64,000 nucleotides of DNA, taken from assembly GCA_945869195.1 (NCBI GenBank), contig CAMBNV010000004.1, positions 62,001-126,000 of the forward strand, in the 5' to 3' direction. Origin of the DNA: Gemmatimonas phototrophica (lineage in GTDB: Bacteria > Gemmatimonadota > Gemmatimonadetes > Gemmatimonadales > Gemmatimonadaceae). Shown one piece after another: positions 1 through 8,651 of the stretch (its first letter is position 1; the number at the start of each line of letters is the position of its first letter). The notes under the pieces were generated by a model. That model searched no databases. It saw only the letters and a list, made by a program, of their open reading frames with translations, and had not been told where the DNA came from. Both the position numbers and the translations under genes were made by a program.

Positions 1-929
1 CCGCGGAGGCCGAAATAGTTGGTGCCGAATCGCGGCTTATGCTCATAAGTGAGCCAGCCCCCCTTGCTCAACGAGGCCACGTCCTCACGCCCATTCGCCG
101 GACCGGAGAAGTTGCCGTAGTCGAAGGTCTCGAAGCCTCGGCGCTCTCGTACGCGACGCCGCAGCTCTGGAAGCATCGTGTCGCGCGTCCACGGGCCCGC
201 GGGTGCGAGGGCATCGGTCATGGCCGCCGGATGTAGCGACGGCGCATAGGTCAGCGCGTAGCCGTGATACGAGCCATCGGTGGTATGCAGGTCGACGAAG
301 ACATCGGGATCCCAGGTGCGGAACATCTTCAGGGAGGCGAGCGTCTCGGGCGCTTCGTTCTTGATGTAGTCGCGATTGAGATCGAGCTGCGCGCCGTTGG
401 GCCGCTGGCCAACCAGCGGGGGGCCGTCCTGCTCGGAGCGCTGGCGCTCCTGCGGCCCCCACGTGTCGTTGCCATCGGCGTTGTAGATGGGCACAGCAAT
501 CAGGACAATCGAGTCGAGCGCATTCTTGCCTCGATCGAGAATCAGATCACGGAGCAACGCCTGCACCGATTCCTTCCCCTCAACCTCGCCACCGTGGATG
601 TTGCCCTGTAGATACACGATCGGTTTGCCGCTCGCCCTGGCTTCGGCCGGCGTGCGCACCAGCGGGCGAGAGACAATCAGGTAGGGCAACGCGAGGCCCT
701 GCATCGTCGTCCCCATCGTGCCGCGCACCCACGCACCAGGGGCGCGCCCCTGGAGCGCGTCGAGGAAGGCGATCACGTCGGCGTACGACGATGTATTGGA
801 ATAATTGGAGGCCTCGGCGCGCGTCTGCTGCGCATCGAGAGGCCCCGACAAGAGCAGCGCGACCAGTGCCGTCACGGCGGCCCGCACGAGGCACCCTCTC
901 CCCGCTCCCCACTCACCACTGCCGTTCAT
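1..929 (-). CDS. M14-family zinc carboxypeptidase, exported (C-terminus beyond the window)
   Basis: Reading the minus strand from ATG at 929 gives 309 open residues that run off the left edge. A signal peptide (about residues 1-34, ending LDAQ) is followed by an M14 domain. Zinc ligands are visible as HGGE (H112, E115) and the later His in VDLHTTDGS (H215), and the substrate-anchoring NRD motif is at 185-187. M14 enzymes remove C-terminal residues from peptides or cell-wall peptides; the specificity cannot be read here, and the catalytic Glu would lie beyond the edge. The start overlaps the stop of the FadJ-type gene by 4 bp (ATGA), so it is probably the last gene of the thiolase-fadJ transcript, although a secreted peptidase has no obvious link with beta-oxidation. 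Confidence 0.85.
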   Translation of the reverse strand, partial: MNGSGEWGAGRGCLVRAAVTALVALLLSGPLDAQQTRAEASNYSNTSSYADVIAFLDALQGRAPGAWVRGTMGTTMQGLALPYLIVSRPLVRTPAEARASGKPIVYLQGNIHGGEVEGKESVQALLRDLILDRGKNALDSIVLIAVPIYNADGNDTWGPQERQRSEQDGPPLVGQRPNGAQLDLNRDYIKNEAPETLASLKMFRTWDPDVFVDLHTTDGSYHGYALTYAPSLHPAAMTDALAPAGPWTRDTMLPELRRRVRERRGFETFDYGNFSGPANGREDVASLSKGGWLTYEHKPRFGTNYFGLR

Positions 930-3088
930 ACTGGTTTTCCTGTTGCTGGGTAAAACGTTCGGCCCGTCTTTGCCATCTCTCGCAGAATCGCTGCCGGGAC
1001 GAACTGTCCGGGCTGCTGCGCATCAAGCCCCTCGAGCTGTTTCACGACCTCGGTGATACCCACCGCATCGATGTAGCGGAACGGTCCGCCGCGGAACGGC
1101 GGAAATCCGATTCCGAACACCGCACCGATATCGCCGTCGCGCGCCGACCGCATGATGCCCTCTTCGAGGCAGCGTGCGGCCTCGTTGACCATCGCCAGCG
1201 AGAGACGGCGCTGGATCTCCTCGCGCGGAATCTCGCGTCGCTTCGCACCGCCGGCATAGAGCGCATACACGCTCTCGTCGACGCCATCCTTTTTGCCACG
1301 CTTGTCGTACGCATAGAACCCCTGCTTCCCCTTGCGACCGAGTCGGCCGGCAGCGAGCACCTGCTGCAGCGCCTCGCTTGGCTTCATCCGGCCGCCGAAC
1401 GCCTCGGCCATGATCGCGCCCGACTGGCCGGCCACATCGAGTCCGACCTCGTCGATCAGGGTAATCGGACCCACCGGGAATCCAAACGTGGTCATCGCCC
1501 GGTCGATCGCGTCGATCGCAATGCCCTCATCGAGAAGTTTCCCGGCTTCGTTCACGTACGGCGCAAGGATCCGGTTCACATAGAAACCAGGGGCATCGTT
1601 CACCACGATGACCGTCTTGCCGATTGTGCGGCCGTACTCGACAACCGTCGCGGTAACCTCGGGCGCTGTCGTCGGCGTCACAATGACCTCGAGCAGCGGC
1701 ATCTTATGCACCGGCGAGAAGAAGTGCATGCCGATCACGCGCTCTGGGCGGATGCTCGCCGACGCCACCTGGGCGATCGGAATCGTACTCGTGTTGGTAG
1801 CGAAGATCGCGGTCGGTGCGAGCACCGCCTCCACCTCCTTCAGCACGGCGTGTTTGATCGCGAGATCCTCAAAGACCGCCTCGATCACAAGCGGCACGCG
1901 GCCGAAGCCCGTGTAATCCACCGTGCCGGAAACGAGCCCGACCTGGTCGTCGTACTGCTGCCGGGTGATGCGGCGCTTGGTGAGCCCCTCGCGAATCACC
2001 TCGCGGACCGCAGCGACCCCCTTGGCGACGCGATCGGCGGCGGTGTCCTTGAAGCGCACCGGAATGCCCTCCCTCACACTCACTGCTGCGATTCCCGCGC
2101 CCATGAAGCCGGTCCCCAGGACGCCAATGCGTGGCACTGGGATCGCCTTCACGCCAGCAGCGACGCCACTGTCCTTCTTGAGTGCGGTCGTGGCGTAGAA
2201 GAGAAACATCAACTGCCTGCACACGGGGGTCATCGACATGTCGCCAAACAGACGCGCCTCCTCGGCGTAACCCTCCGCCTCAGATGCCGCCGAGTATCCT
2301 GCGCGGACCGCCTCGATGGCCGCGAGCAGGGCCGGATAGTGGCCGCCGGACTTCGCGAGGGTCTGCGTGCGCGCCTGCCGAAAGACGACCGCACGACCGA
2401 TACGATTGTCGTCGAGGAGGAGCGCTTTCACCCCATGCGACCGGCTGTCCCGCTGCCGTGGGATCGCTCCGGAGGCGAGCTCTTTCGCGCGTTCTATCGC
2501 GATGGTCCGCAGCCTGCTCGGATGCACCATCTCGTCGACGAGTCCGATCTGCAGCGCCTTCTTGGCGCGCACGTTCTTGCCAGTGAGGATCATGTCAAGC
2601 GCCCCCTGGAGTCCCAAGCGCTTAGGCAGGCGCTGCGTGCCACCCGCCCCGGGAATCAGGCCAATCTTCACTTCGGGCAGCGCGAATACCGTCTTGGGCG
2701 AGTCGGCCGCAATGCGGTACGCACACGCGAGCGCCAACTCCAGGCCGCCCCCAAGGCAGGCGCCGTCGACCGCCACGACGACGGGCACACGCCCCTGCTC
2801 AATGCGACGTAACATTGCGTGGCCAAATGCACTCGCCTTAGCGGCGTCGGCGGCGGTGCGAAACTCCAGGAACTGATCGATATCCGCGCCGGCGATGAAA
2901 GTCCCCGTCTTGCCGGAGATCAGGACCGCGCCACGGATTGACGGGTCGTTCTCGATCCGATCGATGTGCGCGGTGAACTCGTCGATTACCCCGGGCGAGA
3001 ACTTGTTGACCGACTCGCCCGGAAGGTCGAAGGTGAGGACCGCGACCCCGTCGACCAGGTCAACCGTGACGGCGTCCGCGGGGCTCAT
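926..3088 (-). CDS. fadJ: Bifunctional enoyl-CoA hydratase / 3-hydroxyacyl-CoA dehydrogenase (beta-oxidation alpha subunit)
   Basis: 720 residues, the usual length of FadJ/FadB alpha subunits. The N-terminal third is a crotonase domain with both conserved glutamates (GGGLELALA and FALPEVKIGLIPGAGGTQR). The middle is an NAD-binding 3-hydroxyacyl-CoA dehydrogenase domain (VLGTGFMGAGIAA near residue 330, catalytic His in GMHFFSPVHKMPLLEV), followed by the C-terminal dehydrogenase domains. It would hydrate trans-2-enoyl-CoA and oxidise the 3-hydroxyacyl-CoA for the thiolase encoded immediately upstream. ATG at 3088 overlaps the thiolase stop (ATGA) and its own stop overlaps the M14 gene, which indicates translational coupling. 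FadJ and FadB cannot be separated by sequence alone; the FadI-like partner favours FadJ. Confidence 0.9.
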   Translation of the reverse strand: MSPADAVTVDLVDGVAVLTFDLPGESVNKFSPGVIDEFTAHIDRIENDPSIRGAVLISGKTGTFIAGADIDQFLEFRTAADAAKASAFGHAMLRRIEQGRVPVVVAVDGACLGGGLELALACAYRIAADSPKTVFALPEVKIGLIPGAGGTQRLPKRLGLQGALDMILTGKNVRAKKALQIGLVDEMVHPSRLRTIAIERAKELASGAIPRQRDSRSHGVKALLLDDNRIGRAVVFRQARTQTLAKSGGHYPALLAAIEAVRAGYSAASEAEGYAEEARLFGDMSMTPVCRQLMFLFYATTALKKDSGVAAGVKAIPVPRIGVLGTGFMGAGIAAVSVREGIPVRFKDTAADRVAKGVAAVREVIREGLTKRRITRQQYDDQVGLVSGTVDYTGFGRVPLVIEAVFEDLAIKHAVLKEVEAVLAPTAIFATNTSTIPIAQVASASIRPERVIGMHFFSPVHKMPLLEVIVTPTTAPEVTATVVEYGRTIGKTVIVVNDAPGFYVNRILAPYVNEAGKLLDEGIAIDAIDRAMTTFGFPVGPITLIDEVGLDVAGQSGAIMAEAFGGRMKPSEALQQVLAAGRLGRKGKQGFYAYDKRGKKDGVDESVYALYAGGAKRREIPREEIQRRLSLAMVNEAARCLEEGIMRSARDGDIGAVFGIGFPPFRGGPFRYIDAVGITEVVKQLEGLDAQQPGQFVPAAILREMAKTGRTFYPATGKPV

Positions 3089-4380
3089 GCGCGCTCCACG
3101 ACCATCGCGAAGCCGAGCCCACCGGCCGCACAGACGGTCATCAGGCCGAACTGGCCGCCGCGCCGTTCCAGCTCATTCACGAGCGTCGTCGTCACGCGCG
3201 CACCAGTCGCACCGAACGGATGGCCAATCGAGATCGAACCGCCCATCACATTGAGCCTGGTGCGATCCACCGCGCCGAGCGGCGACGAAAACCCCGCGCG
3301 CTCCGCCCAGTACTGCGACTCAAAGCCGCGCAGGTTACTGAGAACCTGTGCCGCGAACGCTTCATGCATTTCGACCAGGTCCATCTCCTTGAGCGTGAGT
3401 CCCGCGCGTTCGAGCGCCATCGGCGCAGCGAGCACCGGGGCCTGAAGCAGCTGCTCGCCTGGGTCGAGCGCGGCGTAGGCATAACTGCGGATATACGCCT
3501 TGGGCTGGAGTCCGGCGGCCTTGGCCGCTTCTTCGCTCATGAGCAGCACCGCCGCGCCGCCGTCGGTGAGCGGTGACGAATTGCCCGCGGTCACGGTACC
3601 ATAGCGTCGGTCGAAGACCGGCCTGAGTGCCGCGAGCGCAGCCGCCGTGGTGTCGCTGCGGATTCCGTTGTCGCTCGTCATCGCGGCGGCGAACTTGGGC
3701 GGCACCATCACCGGCACCATCTCCGCGGTGAGGCGGCCGTCGGCCGTGCCCTTGGCGGCGTTCTCATGCGAGGCCAGCGCGAGCGCGTCCTGCTCGTCGC
3801 GCGTGACGCCGTTGAGCTTCGCCATCTTCTCGGCGGACTGCCCCATCGACTCGCCGGTGGTCGGTTCGGCGATCGCCGGCGTGATCGGGATGAAGTCCTT
3901 GGCGCGGATCTTCGCAAAGGCCTGCAGGCGCGCCGAGAGCGTCTTGGCCTTGCTGGCGGCAACGAGCGCGTCGGAGAAGCCCCGCGAGTGGAGGATCGGC
4001 ACGCTAGAGAGTGCCTCGGCGCCACCGGCGATCGCGACGTGCGCGTGGCCGAGCGCGATCTGATCGGCGGCGTTGGTGATCGCCTGGTTGGCCGAGGCGC
4101 AGGCGCGCGAGACGCTGTACGCGTCGAGCCGTTTGGGGAGCAGCGGCATGAGCGCGATCTCTCGTGCGATGTTGGGCGCGAGCACCGAAGGGAGGACCGT
4201 GCCAAAGACCAGTAGGTCGATCGACGCAGGGTCGAGGTCGGTCCGGTGCACCAGCTCACTCACGGCGATCTTGCCGAGCTCGATCGCACTGAGTGCCCGA
4301 AGGGTGGTGCCGGCCTTGGCGAAGGGGGTGCGGACCCCCGCGATGATCGCGACGCGTCGTCCGGGCTCGTAGATGGGCAT
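3085..4380 (-). CDS. fadI: Acetyl-CoA acyltransferase (3-ketoacyl-CoA thiolase)
   Basis: 431 residues from ATG 4380; the frame is open further upstream to 4452, but that extension is low-complexity and would leave almost no room for a promoter before the divergent glpD. Thiolase hallmarks are the nucleophilic Cys in SRACASANQA, the His in EMHEAFAAQVL, the GHPFGATGARV loop and the second catalytic Cys in VCAAGGLGFA. It cleaves 3-ketoacyl-CoA with CoA in the last step of beta-oxidation and is probably the beta partner of the downstream FadJ-type protein (4 bp overlap). It is first in the operon and diverges from glpD across 74 bp. The FadI-type loop rather than FadA is a judgement from overall resemblance. 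Confidence 0.87.
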   Translation of the reverse strand: MPIYEPGRRVAIIAGVRTPFAKAGTTLRALSAIELGKIAVSELVHRTDLDPASIDLLVFGTVLPSVLAPNIAREIALMPLLPKRLDAYSVSRACASANQAITNAADQIALGHAHVAIAGGAEALSSVPILHSRGFSDALVAASKAKTLSARLQAFAKIRAKDFIPITPAIAEPTTGESMGQSAEKMAKLNGVTRDEQDALALASHENAAKGTADGRLTAEMVPVMVPPKFAAAMTSDNGIRSDTTAAALAALRPVFDRRYGTVTAGNSSPLTDGGAAVLLMSEEAAKAAGLQPKAYIRSYAYAALDPGEQLLQAPVLAAPMALERAGLTLKEMDLVEMHEAFAAQVLSNLRGFESQYWAERAGFSSPLGAVDRTRLNVMGGSISIGHPFGATGARVTTTLVNELERRGGQFGLMTVCAAGGLGFAMVVERA

Positions 4381-4454
4381 CCCGAAAGGTAGGCGCCGCT
4401 CACGCGATGCGCCGAGTCCTCGCGTCGGCGAACACGCGGCGGTAAGCTCCACTC

Positions 4455-5978
4455 GTGAGCTCTCCTCTGATCCCGCGGCGCGCCCAGCGACTCTCGGAAC
4501 TCGGCGACCGGCGATTCGACCTGCTGGTCATCGGCGGCGGGATCACGGGGGCGGGGACCGCGCGCGACGCCGCGCGGCGGGGGCTCGCGGTCGCGCTGGT
4601 GGAGCGCGAGGACTTCGCGGCCGGGACGTCGAGTCGCTCGTCGCGGCTCATCCACGGTGGGGTGCGCTACCTCGAGCATGGCTACCTCCGGCTCGTGTTC
4701 GAAGCGAGCCGCGAACGCCGTCTCCTGCTCAAGCTCGCACCGCATCTCGTGCGGCCGCTGCGGTTCACCTGGCCCGTCTACGAGGGCGCTCGCGTCCCAC
4801 GCTGGCAACTCGCGGCCGCGCTCACACTCTACGACGCGCTCGCCCTCTTCAGAAACGTCGGACGGCATCACCTGCTCGAGCGCTCGGGCGTACTCGAAGC
4901 CGAGTCGGCGCTCTCGCCGGACGGACTGCGTGGAGGGGCGTCGTACTGGGACGCCGCGACCGACGATTCGCGACTCACCCTTGCCAACGCGATCGACGCG
5001 GCCCAGGGGAGTGCGACGGTGGTCAATCACGCCGAGGTCGTTGCGCTCACGCGCGCGGGCACGAACGGACGGGTGGATGGAGCCCTGGTGCGCGACCAGC
5101 TCAGCGGTGCGGAGATTCGCGTGCAGGCACGGGTCGTGCTCAACGCGACGGGGCCGTGGACCGACGAGGTCGGCCGCATGGAGGGGACACCTACCGGTCC
5201 GGCGGTGGGCGGCACCAAGGGGGTGCACATCGCCGTGCCTGCGGCGCGCGTGGGCAACCGCGCGGCGGTCACGATGCTCTCGCCCGACGACGGACGTGTG
5301 ATGTTCGCGCTGCCGGGCGCGACCCACACGATCATCGGCACAACCGACACGGCCACGCAAGAACACCCGTACCAGGTACGGGCGGCGGGCAGTGACGTGC
5401 GGTACCTCCTCGCCGCCTGCAACCGTTTCTTCCCGGCGGCCCGTCTCACGGAGGACGACGTCGTGTGCGCCTGGGCGGGCGTCCGCCCACTCGTAGCACG
5501 GACGAACCGGGGCGACCCGTCGGCAGCGAGTCGCGAGCATGCGATCCAGACGACGGCCGCCGGCGTGATCACGATCACCGGCGGCAAACTCACGACCTAC
5601 CGGGCGATGGCCGAGCAGTGCGTCGACCTGGTCGTGCATCGCGTCGGTCGGTCGGTGCGCACCTGCGACACGCACCAGGCGCCGCTGCCCGGTGAGCGCG
5701 CCGCGGCGAGTGCCCAGGACGTGCTGCTGGACCACACGTTGCCGTGGCGCCTACAGGACATAGACCAGGCCGTGCAGCACGAATTCGCCGAGACGGTGAG
5801 CGATGTGCTGATTCGTCGCACGACCCTGGCGTTCGACCGCAAGGACCAGGGGCGGGCGCTCGCGCCGTTCGTGGCGGCGCGCATGGCGACGACGCTCCGC
5901 TGGACCGACGCGGGGATCCGGATATCGATTGACGAGTTCTATCGCGACGTACAGCGTATCTTCTCGGTCGCGCCCTGA
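4455..5978 (+). CDS. glpD: FAD-dependent glycerol-3-phosphate dehydrogenase
   Basis: 507 residues, GTG start at 4455. The N-terminus carries the dinucleotide-binding signature VIGGGITGAGTARDAARRG and the GlpD-family stretch GTSSRSSRLIHGGVRYLEHG. Further hallmarks are GTKGVHIAVPA and GTTDTATQEHPYQV, with a C-terminal DAO_C domain. It oxidises sn-glycerol 3-phosphate to dihydroxyacetone phosphate at the inner membrane face and passes electrons to quinone. No glpF, glpK or glpR accompanies it, so it looks like a lone gene, divergent from the beta-oxidation operon; together the two regions would catabolise lipid backbone and acyl chains. Length and motifs are normal for the family. Confidence 0.93.
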   Translation: MSSPLIPRRAQRLSELGDRRFDLLVIGGGITGAGTARDAARRGLAVALVEREDFAAGTSSRSSRLIHGGVRYLEHGYLRLVFEASRERRLLLKLAPHLVRPLRFTWPVYEGARVPRWQLAAALTLYDALALFRNVGRHHLLERSGVLEAESALSPDGLRGGASYWDAATDDSRLTLANAIDAAQGSATVVNHAEVVALTRAGTNGRVDGALVRDQLSGAEIRVQARVVLNATGPWTDEVGRMEGTPTGPAVGGTKGVHIAVPAARVGNRAAVTMLSPDDGRVMFALPGATHTIIGTTDTATQEHPYQVRAAGSDVRYLLAACNRFFPAARLTEDDVVCAWAGVRPLVARTNRGDPSAASREHAIQTTAAGVITITGGKLTTYRAMAEQCVDLVVHRVGRSVRTCDTHQAPLPGERAAASAQDVLLDHTLPWRLQDIDQAVQHEFAETVSDVLIRRTTLAFDRKDQGRALAPFVAARMATTLRWTDAGIRISIDEFYRDVQRIFSVAP

Positions 5979-6082
5979 TCGCTGGCCGGCGGGTGTTGCC
6001 CCTTCCAACCGTTCGGGCGAAGTTTCGACCCACGACGACGCGAACGCGCCGACGGCAGCCAGACGCTTTTCCAGACCATCCC

Positions 6083-7363
6083 ATGTCATTCTTTCGCCGC
6101 CGCTCCTCCGCGCTCCTGGGAACGCTCCTAATCGCGACCGGTGTCTCCACCAGCTGTGCGCGCGAACGCGGCCCCGTCCCGCTCGTATTGGAGCCGATCA
6201 CCTCGCCTACCGGTGCTGACGCCGCCGAACCGTTCGTCGGCCGCGGGCCTGACGGGTCGATGACGTTGAGCTGGCTCGAGCGCAACGCCGACTCGAGCGT
6301 AGCACTCCGGCTCGCCCTGCTGGCGGCTGACGGCTCGACCTGGTCCACGCCGACCGACGTCGTGCGGCGCAAGGATCTCTTCGTGAACTGGGCCGACTTC
6401 CCCTCGGTCGTGCCGCTGGGCGAGGGACGACTGCTCGCGCACTGGTTGCAACGCAGCGGGGGCGGCCGCTACGCCTACGACGTCCATCTCTCCGAGTCGC
6501 GCGACGGAGGCACGACCTGGGGCGCGAGCACATTCCCGCATCCTTCGGGTGTCCCGGCCGAGCATGGCTTCGTGACGATCGTGCCCACCGGGAACGGCGG
6601 CGCGAACGTCGTACTGCTCGACGGCACAGCGGGTGCGCGGCTGGCCGATTCAATCCGAGCGAGCACCGGCAAGGAGCCCACCGAGGGTCACGGTGGCGCG
6701 ATGCAACTCGGGTTCGCTACTTGGGCCGACGGTGCGGTGGCGACGACGCGGATCATCGATCCCCGTGTCTGTGACTGCTGCCAGACCACCAGCGCCATGA
6801 CGTCGCAGGGGCCGATCGTGGTCTATCGCGACCGCAGCAGCGACGAGATTCGCGACATGTCGGTGGTCCGCCTAGTGCACGGCGAGTGGACGGCGCCCGC
6901 ACCACTGCACCATGACGGCTGGAAGATCGACTACTGCCCGGTGAACGGTCCCGCGATGTCCGCGATCGGCGACACGGTCGTGGCGGTCTGGTTCACGGGC
7001 GCACAGGACACCTCGCGAGTGAATGTGGTTTTCTCGACCGACGCTGGCGCCAGCTTCAGCGCGCCGGTCCGTGCTGACGGAGGCCTGCCGACGGGACGGG
7101 TGGACGTAGAGCTGCTGAGCGGCAACGCGGCGCTCGTGAGTTGGATCGAGCGCGTGGGCGGTGATACGGCGCAGGTGCGTGCGCGCGTCGTGCGGCGCGA
7201 TGGCACGGTCGAACCGCATCTCGTCGTGAGCCCGTCGAGCGGCGCGCGGTCGAGTGGATTTCCGCGCATGGCACGCACCAAGAACGGCGTGCTGATCGCC
7301 TGGACAGTGCCAGGAAAACCGAGCCGCGTGGAGCTCGCGCGCGTCCGCACGGGCACGCGTTGA
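6083..7363 (+). CDS. Exported beta-propeller (BNR/sialidase-like) lipoprotein with a CxCC motif
   Basis: 426 residues from ATG 6083; the frame is open upstream, but only this start gives a clean lipoprotein signal (RRR, hydrophobic stretch, then STSC). Several repeats resemble Asp-box/BNR blades (SESRDGGTTWG, FSTDAGASFSAPV), so a six-bladed sialidase-type propeller is likely, but I cannot place the catalytic arginines and do not call a sialidase. A Cys cluster, DPRVCDCCQT, is followed about 50 residues later by DYCPVNGP, the feature that sets it apart from ordinary BNR proteins. The next gene is a TlpA-type thioredoxin overlapping by one base (TGATG), so the two are co-translated. The Cys residues may bind metal or undergo thiol exchange with it; this is inference. 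Confidence 0.75.
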   Translation: MSFFRRRSSALLGTLLIATGVSTSCARERGPVPLVLEPITSPTGADAAEPFVGRGPDGSMTLSWLERNADSSVALRLALLAADGSTWSTPTDVVRRKDLFVNWADFPSVVPLGEGRLLAHWLQRSGGGRYAYDVHLSESRDGGTTWGASTFPHPSGVPAEHGFVTIVPTGNGGANVVLLDGTAGARLADSIRASTGKEPTEGHGGAMQLGFATWADGAVATTRIIDPRVCDCCQTTSAMTSQGPIVVYRDRSSDEIRDMSVVRLVHGEWTAPAPLHHDGWKIDYCPVNGPAMSAIGDTVVAVWFTGAQDTSRVNVVFSTDAGASFSAPVRADGGLPTGRVDVELLSGNAALVSWIERVGGDTAQVRARVVRRDGTVEPHLVVSPSSGARSSGFPRMARTKNGVLIAWTVPGKPSRVELARVRTGTR

Positions 7364-7923
7364 TGGGGCATAGCAACCGGCTCCGCAGGCGCCCCTTCCA
7401 CCCCCTCGTCACGACCACGTGGCTCTCGGCGATGCTCGTGATGACCGCGTGCGGCGGCGAGTCCGCCCCGCGCGCAACGGTCGCCGTGGGCGCACCCGTG
7501 CCCAGCTATGCCGCCGAAAAGGCCGACCGCACACCGATTGTACTGGCCGATCTCAATGGTGAGGTCGTATTGCTCAACATCTGGGCGACCTGGTGCAAGC
7601 CGTGCCGGCAGGAGATCCCCGCCCTCGAAACGCTGCACCAGCGGCACCGCGCGGCGGGGCTCGTCGTGGCGGGGGTGAGCATTGACGTCGACGACGACCG
7701 CGCGAAGGTGGCCGAGTACGCAGGGGCGTTGGGTGCTTCGTACGCGATCTGGTACGATCCCGATGATCGCGTGAGCACGACCTTTCTCGCGCTCGGAGTA
7801 CCGGCGAGTTACCTGATCGGTCGCGACGGCACGCTGCGGTGGCGCCACGTGGGGCCGATTACGGCGGACGATGGCGCGCTCAACGCGGCGCTCACCACGG
7901 CGCTCCAAGAGACGCCGCGATAA
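7363..7923 (+). CDS. TlpA-family thioredoxin-like lipoprotein
   Basis: 186 residues. ATG at 7363 is preceded in frame by TTG 7360; ATG is preferred. Lipobox VMTAC near residue 29 implies a membrane-anchored periplasmic protein. A thioredoxin fold follows with the redox centre WATWCKPCRQE and the later cis-Pro loop GVPASYLIGRDGTLRW. Such proteins reduce exported disulfides, for example in cytochrome c maturation or metal-site assembly. Its start overlaps the stop of the CxCC propeller lipoprotein, which is the most likely client. It converges on greA, with 9 bp between the two stops. Confidence 0.88.
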   Translation: MGHSNRLRRRPFHPLVTTTWLSAMLVMTACGGESAPRATVAVGAPVPSYAAEKADRTPIVLADLNGEVVLLNIWATWCKPCRQEIPALETLHQRHRAAGLVVAGVSIDVDDDRAKVAEYAGALGASYAIWYDPDDRVSTTFLALGVPASYLIGRDGTLRWRHVGPITADDGALNAALTTALQETPR

Positions 7924-7945
7924 GTCGACGGACTACGCCGTCGAC
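7924..7945. terminator. Possible bidirectional hairpin between tlpA-like gene and greA
   Basis: Perfect 8 bp inverted repeat GTCGACGG / CCGTCGAC with a 6-base loop, starting directly after the TAA of the thioredoxin gene and covering the last codons of greA on the other strand. No U-tract follows on either side, so intrinsic termination is uncertain; it may only protect 3' ends. Confidence 0.35.
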
Positions 7946-8415
7946 GCCGGGCGGTCGTGGATTGTCACGAGCTTCACCACCTTCAACTTGCGGTTCAGTG
8001 TCGGGAGCTTGAGGAGCACGAGATCGCCGACCTTCTTGCCGAGCAGGGCGCGCCCGATCGGTGACGACATCGTCACCTGACCCTCGTCAAAGTCCTCGGC
8101 GTCGCCGAAGATCATATGGAACTGCTCGAGCTCCTTCGACTCCGTATCCTCGACGGTGACCTTCGACCCCATGCCCACCGCGTCGGTGGCAATCTGAGAC
8201 TCGTCGATCGAGGAGAGCTTGGAGAGACGCTTGGTGAGCTGGCCGAGGCGTGCCTGCACAAACTGCTGGCGTTCGAGGGCCGCCTTGTACTCCGAGTTCT
8301 CGCGGAGGTCGCCGAGTTCAACCGCCTTTCGGATCTCATTGGGGAGCGTGACGTTGAGTTCGAACCGGAGCTTCTCCGCCTCGTCCGTCAGCTTCTGCTT
8401 GAGCGCCTCGATCAT
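7933..8415 (-). CDS. greA: Transcription elongation factor GreA
   Basis: 160 residues from ATG 8415. The open frame continues far upstream, but MIEALKQKLTDEAEKL is the usual GreA start, and the upstream part crosses the promoter described below. The N-terminal coiled coil contains GDLRENSEYKAA, the conserved GreA tip region that enters the RNA polymerase secondary channel; the C-terminal FKBP-like domain carries MSSPIGRALLGKKVGD. GreA stimulates transcript cleavage in backtracked RNA polymerase. Monocistronic: its own promoter lies upstream and it ends convergently with the thioredoxin gene. The tail KVVKLVTIHDRPASTA is slightly longer than usual. Confidence 0.95.
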   Translation of the reverse strand: MIEALKQKLTDEAEKLRFELNVTLPNEIRKAVELGDLRENSEYKAALERQQFVQARLGQLTKRLSKLSSIDESQIATDAVGMGSKVTVEDTESKELEQFHMIFGDAEDFDEGQVTMSSPIGRALLGKKVGDLVLLKLPTLNRKLKVVKLVTIHDRPASTA

Positions 8416-8452
8416 GCCGGCCTGCCTCTCGCGGGGGTAGAAACATCCGACG

Positions 8453-8479
8453 CCCAGCCAGGGGTAGCTAGGGGCTGGG
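8453..8479 (-). other. Hairpin in the greA 5' leader
   Basis: Inverted repeat CCCAGCC / GGCTGGG (7 bp arms, 13-base spacer that itself contains the palindrome TAGCTA) lies between the predicted greA transcription start (about 8493) and the start codon at 8415. It could fold in the roughly 78-nt leader. E. coli greA also has a structured leader, but no homology is claimed. Confidence 0.35.
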
Positions 8480-8499
8480 GACGTTTTGCGTCTCCTCAG

Positions 8500-8528
8500 A
8501 GTATACGCCGCCGCACCTCTTCGTTCAA
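8500..8528 (-). promoter_or_regulatory. Sigma-70-type promoter of greA
   Basis: On the minus strand TTGAAC (8528-8523) is followed by a 17-base spacer and TATACT (8505-8500), a near-consensus housekeeping promoter pointing at greA. The -10 ends 84 bases before the start codon. This is the best promoter in the window. Confidence 0.7.
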
Positions 8529-8651
8529 GCGACGCCCGGCGTGATGGCACGACTCTTTCTGGACGTGTAATCAGGGCATCCAACGTCCTGCCGCGCGAAG
8601 CAGTAATTTGAGATACAAGCCGTTCGCCGTGCTGCTCCCTCGCCGTGGGGT

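Noticed and set aside
791-2812. Long 673-residue plus-strand frame opposite fadJ
   Set aside because: Composition is Arg/His/Asp-rich with no domain; the minus strand encodes a perfect FadJ-type protein in the same interval.
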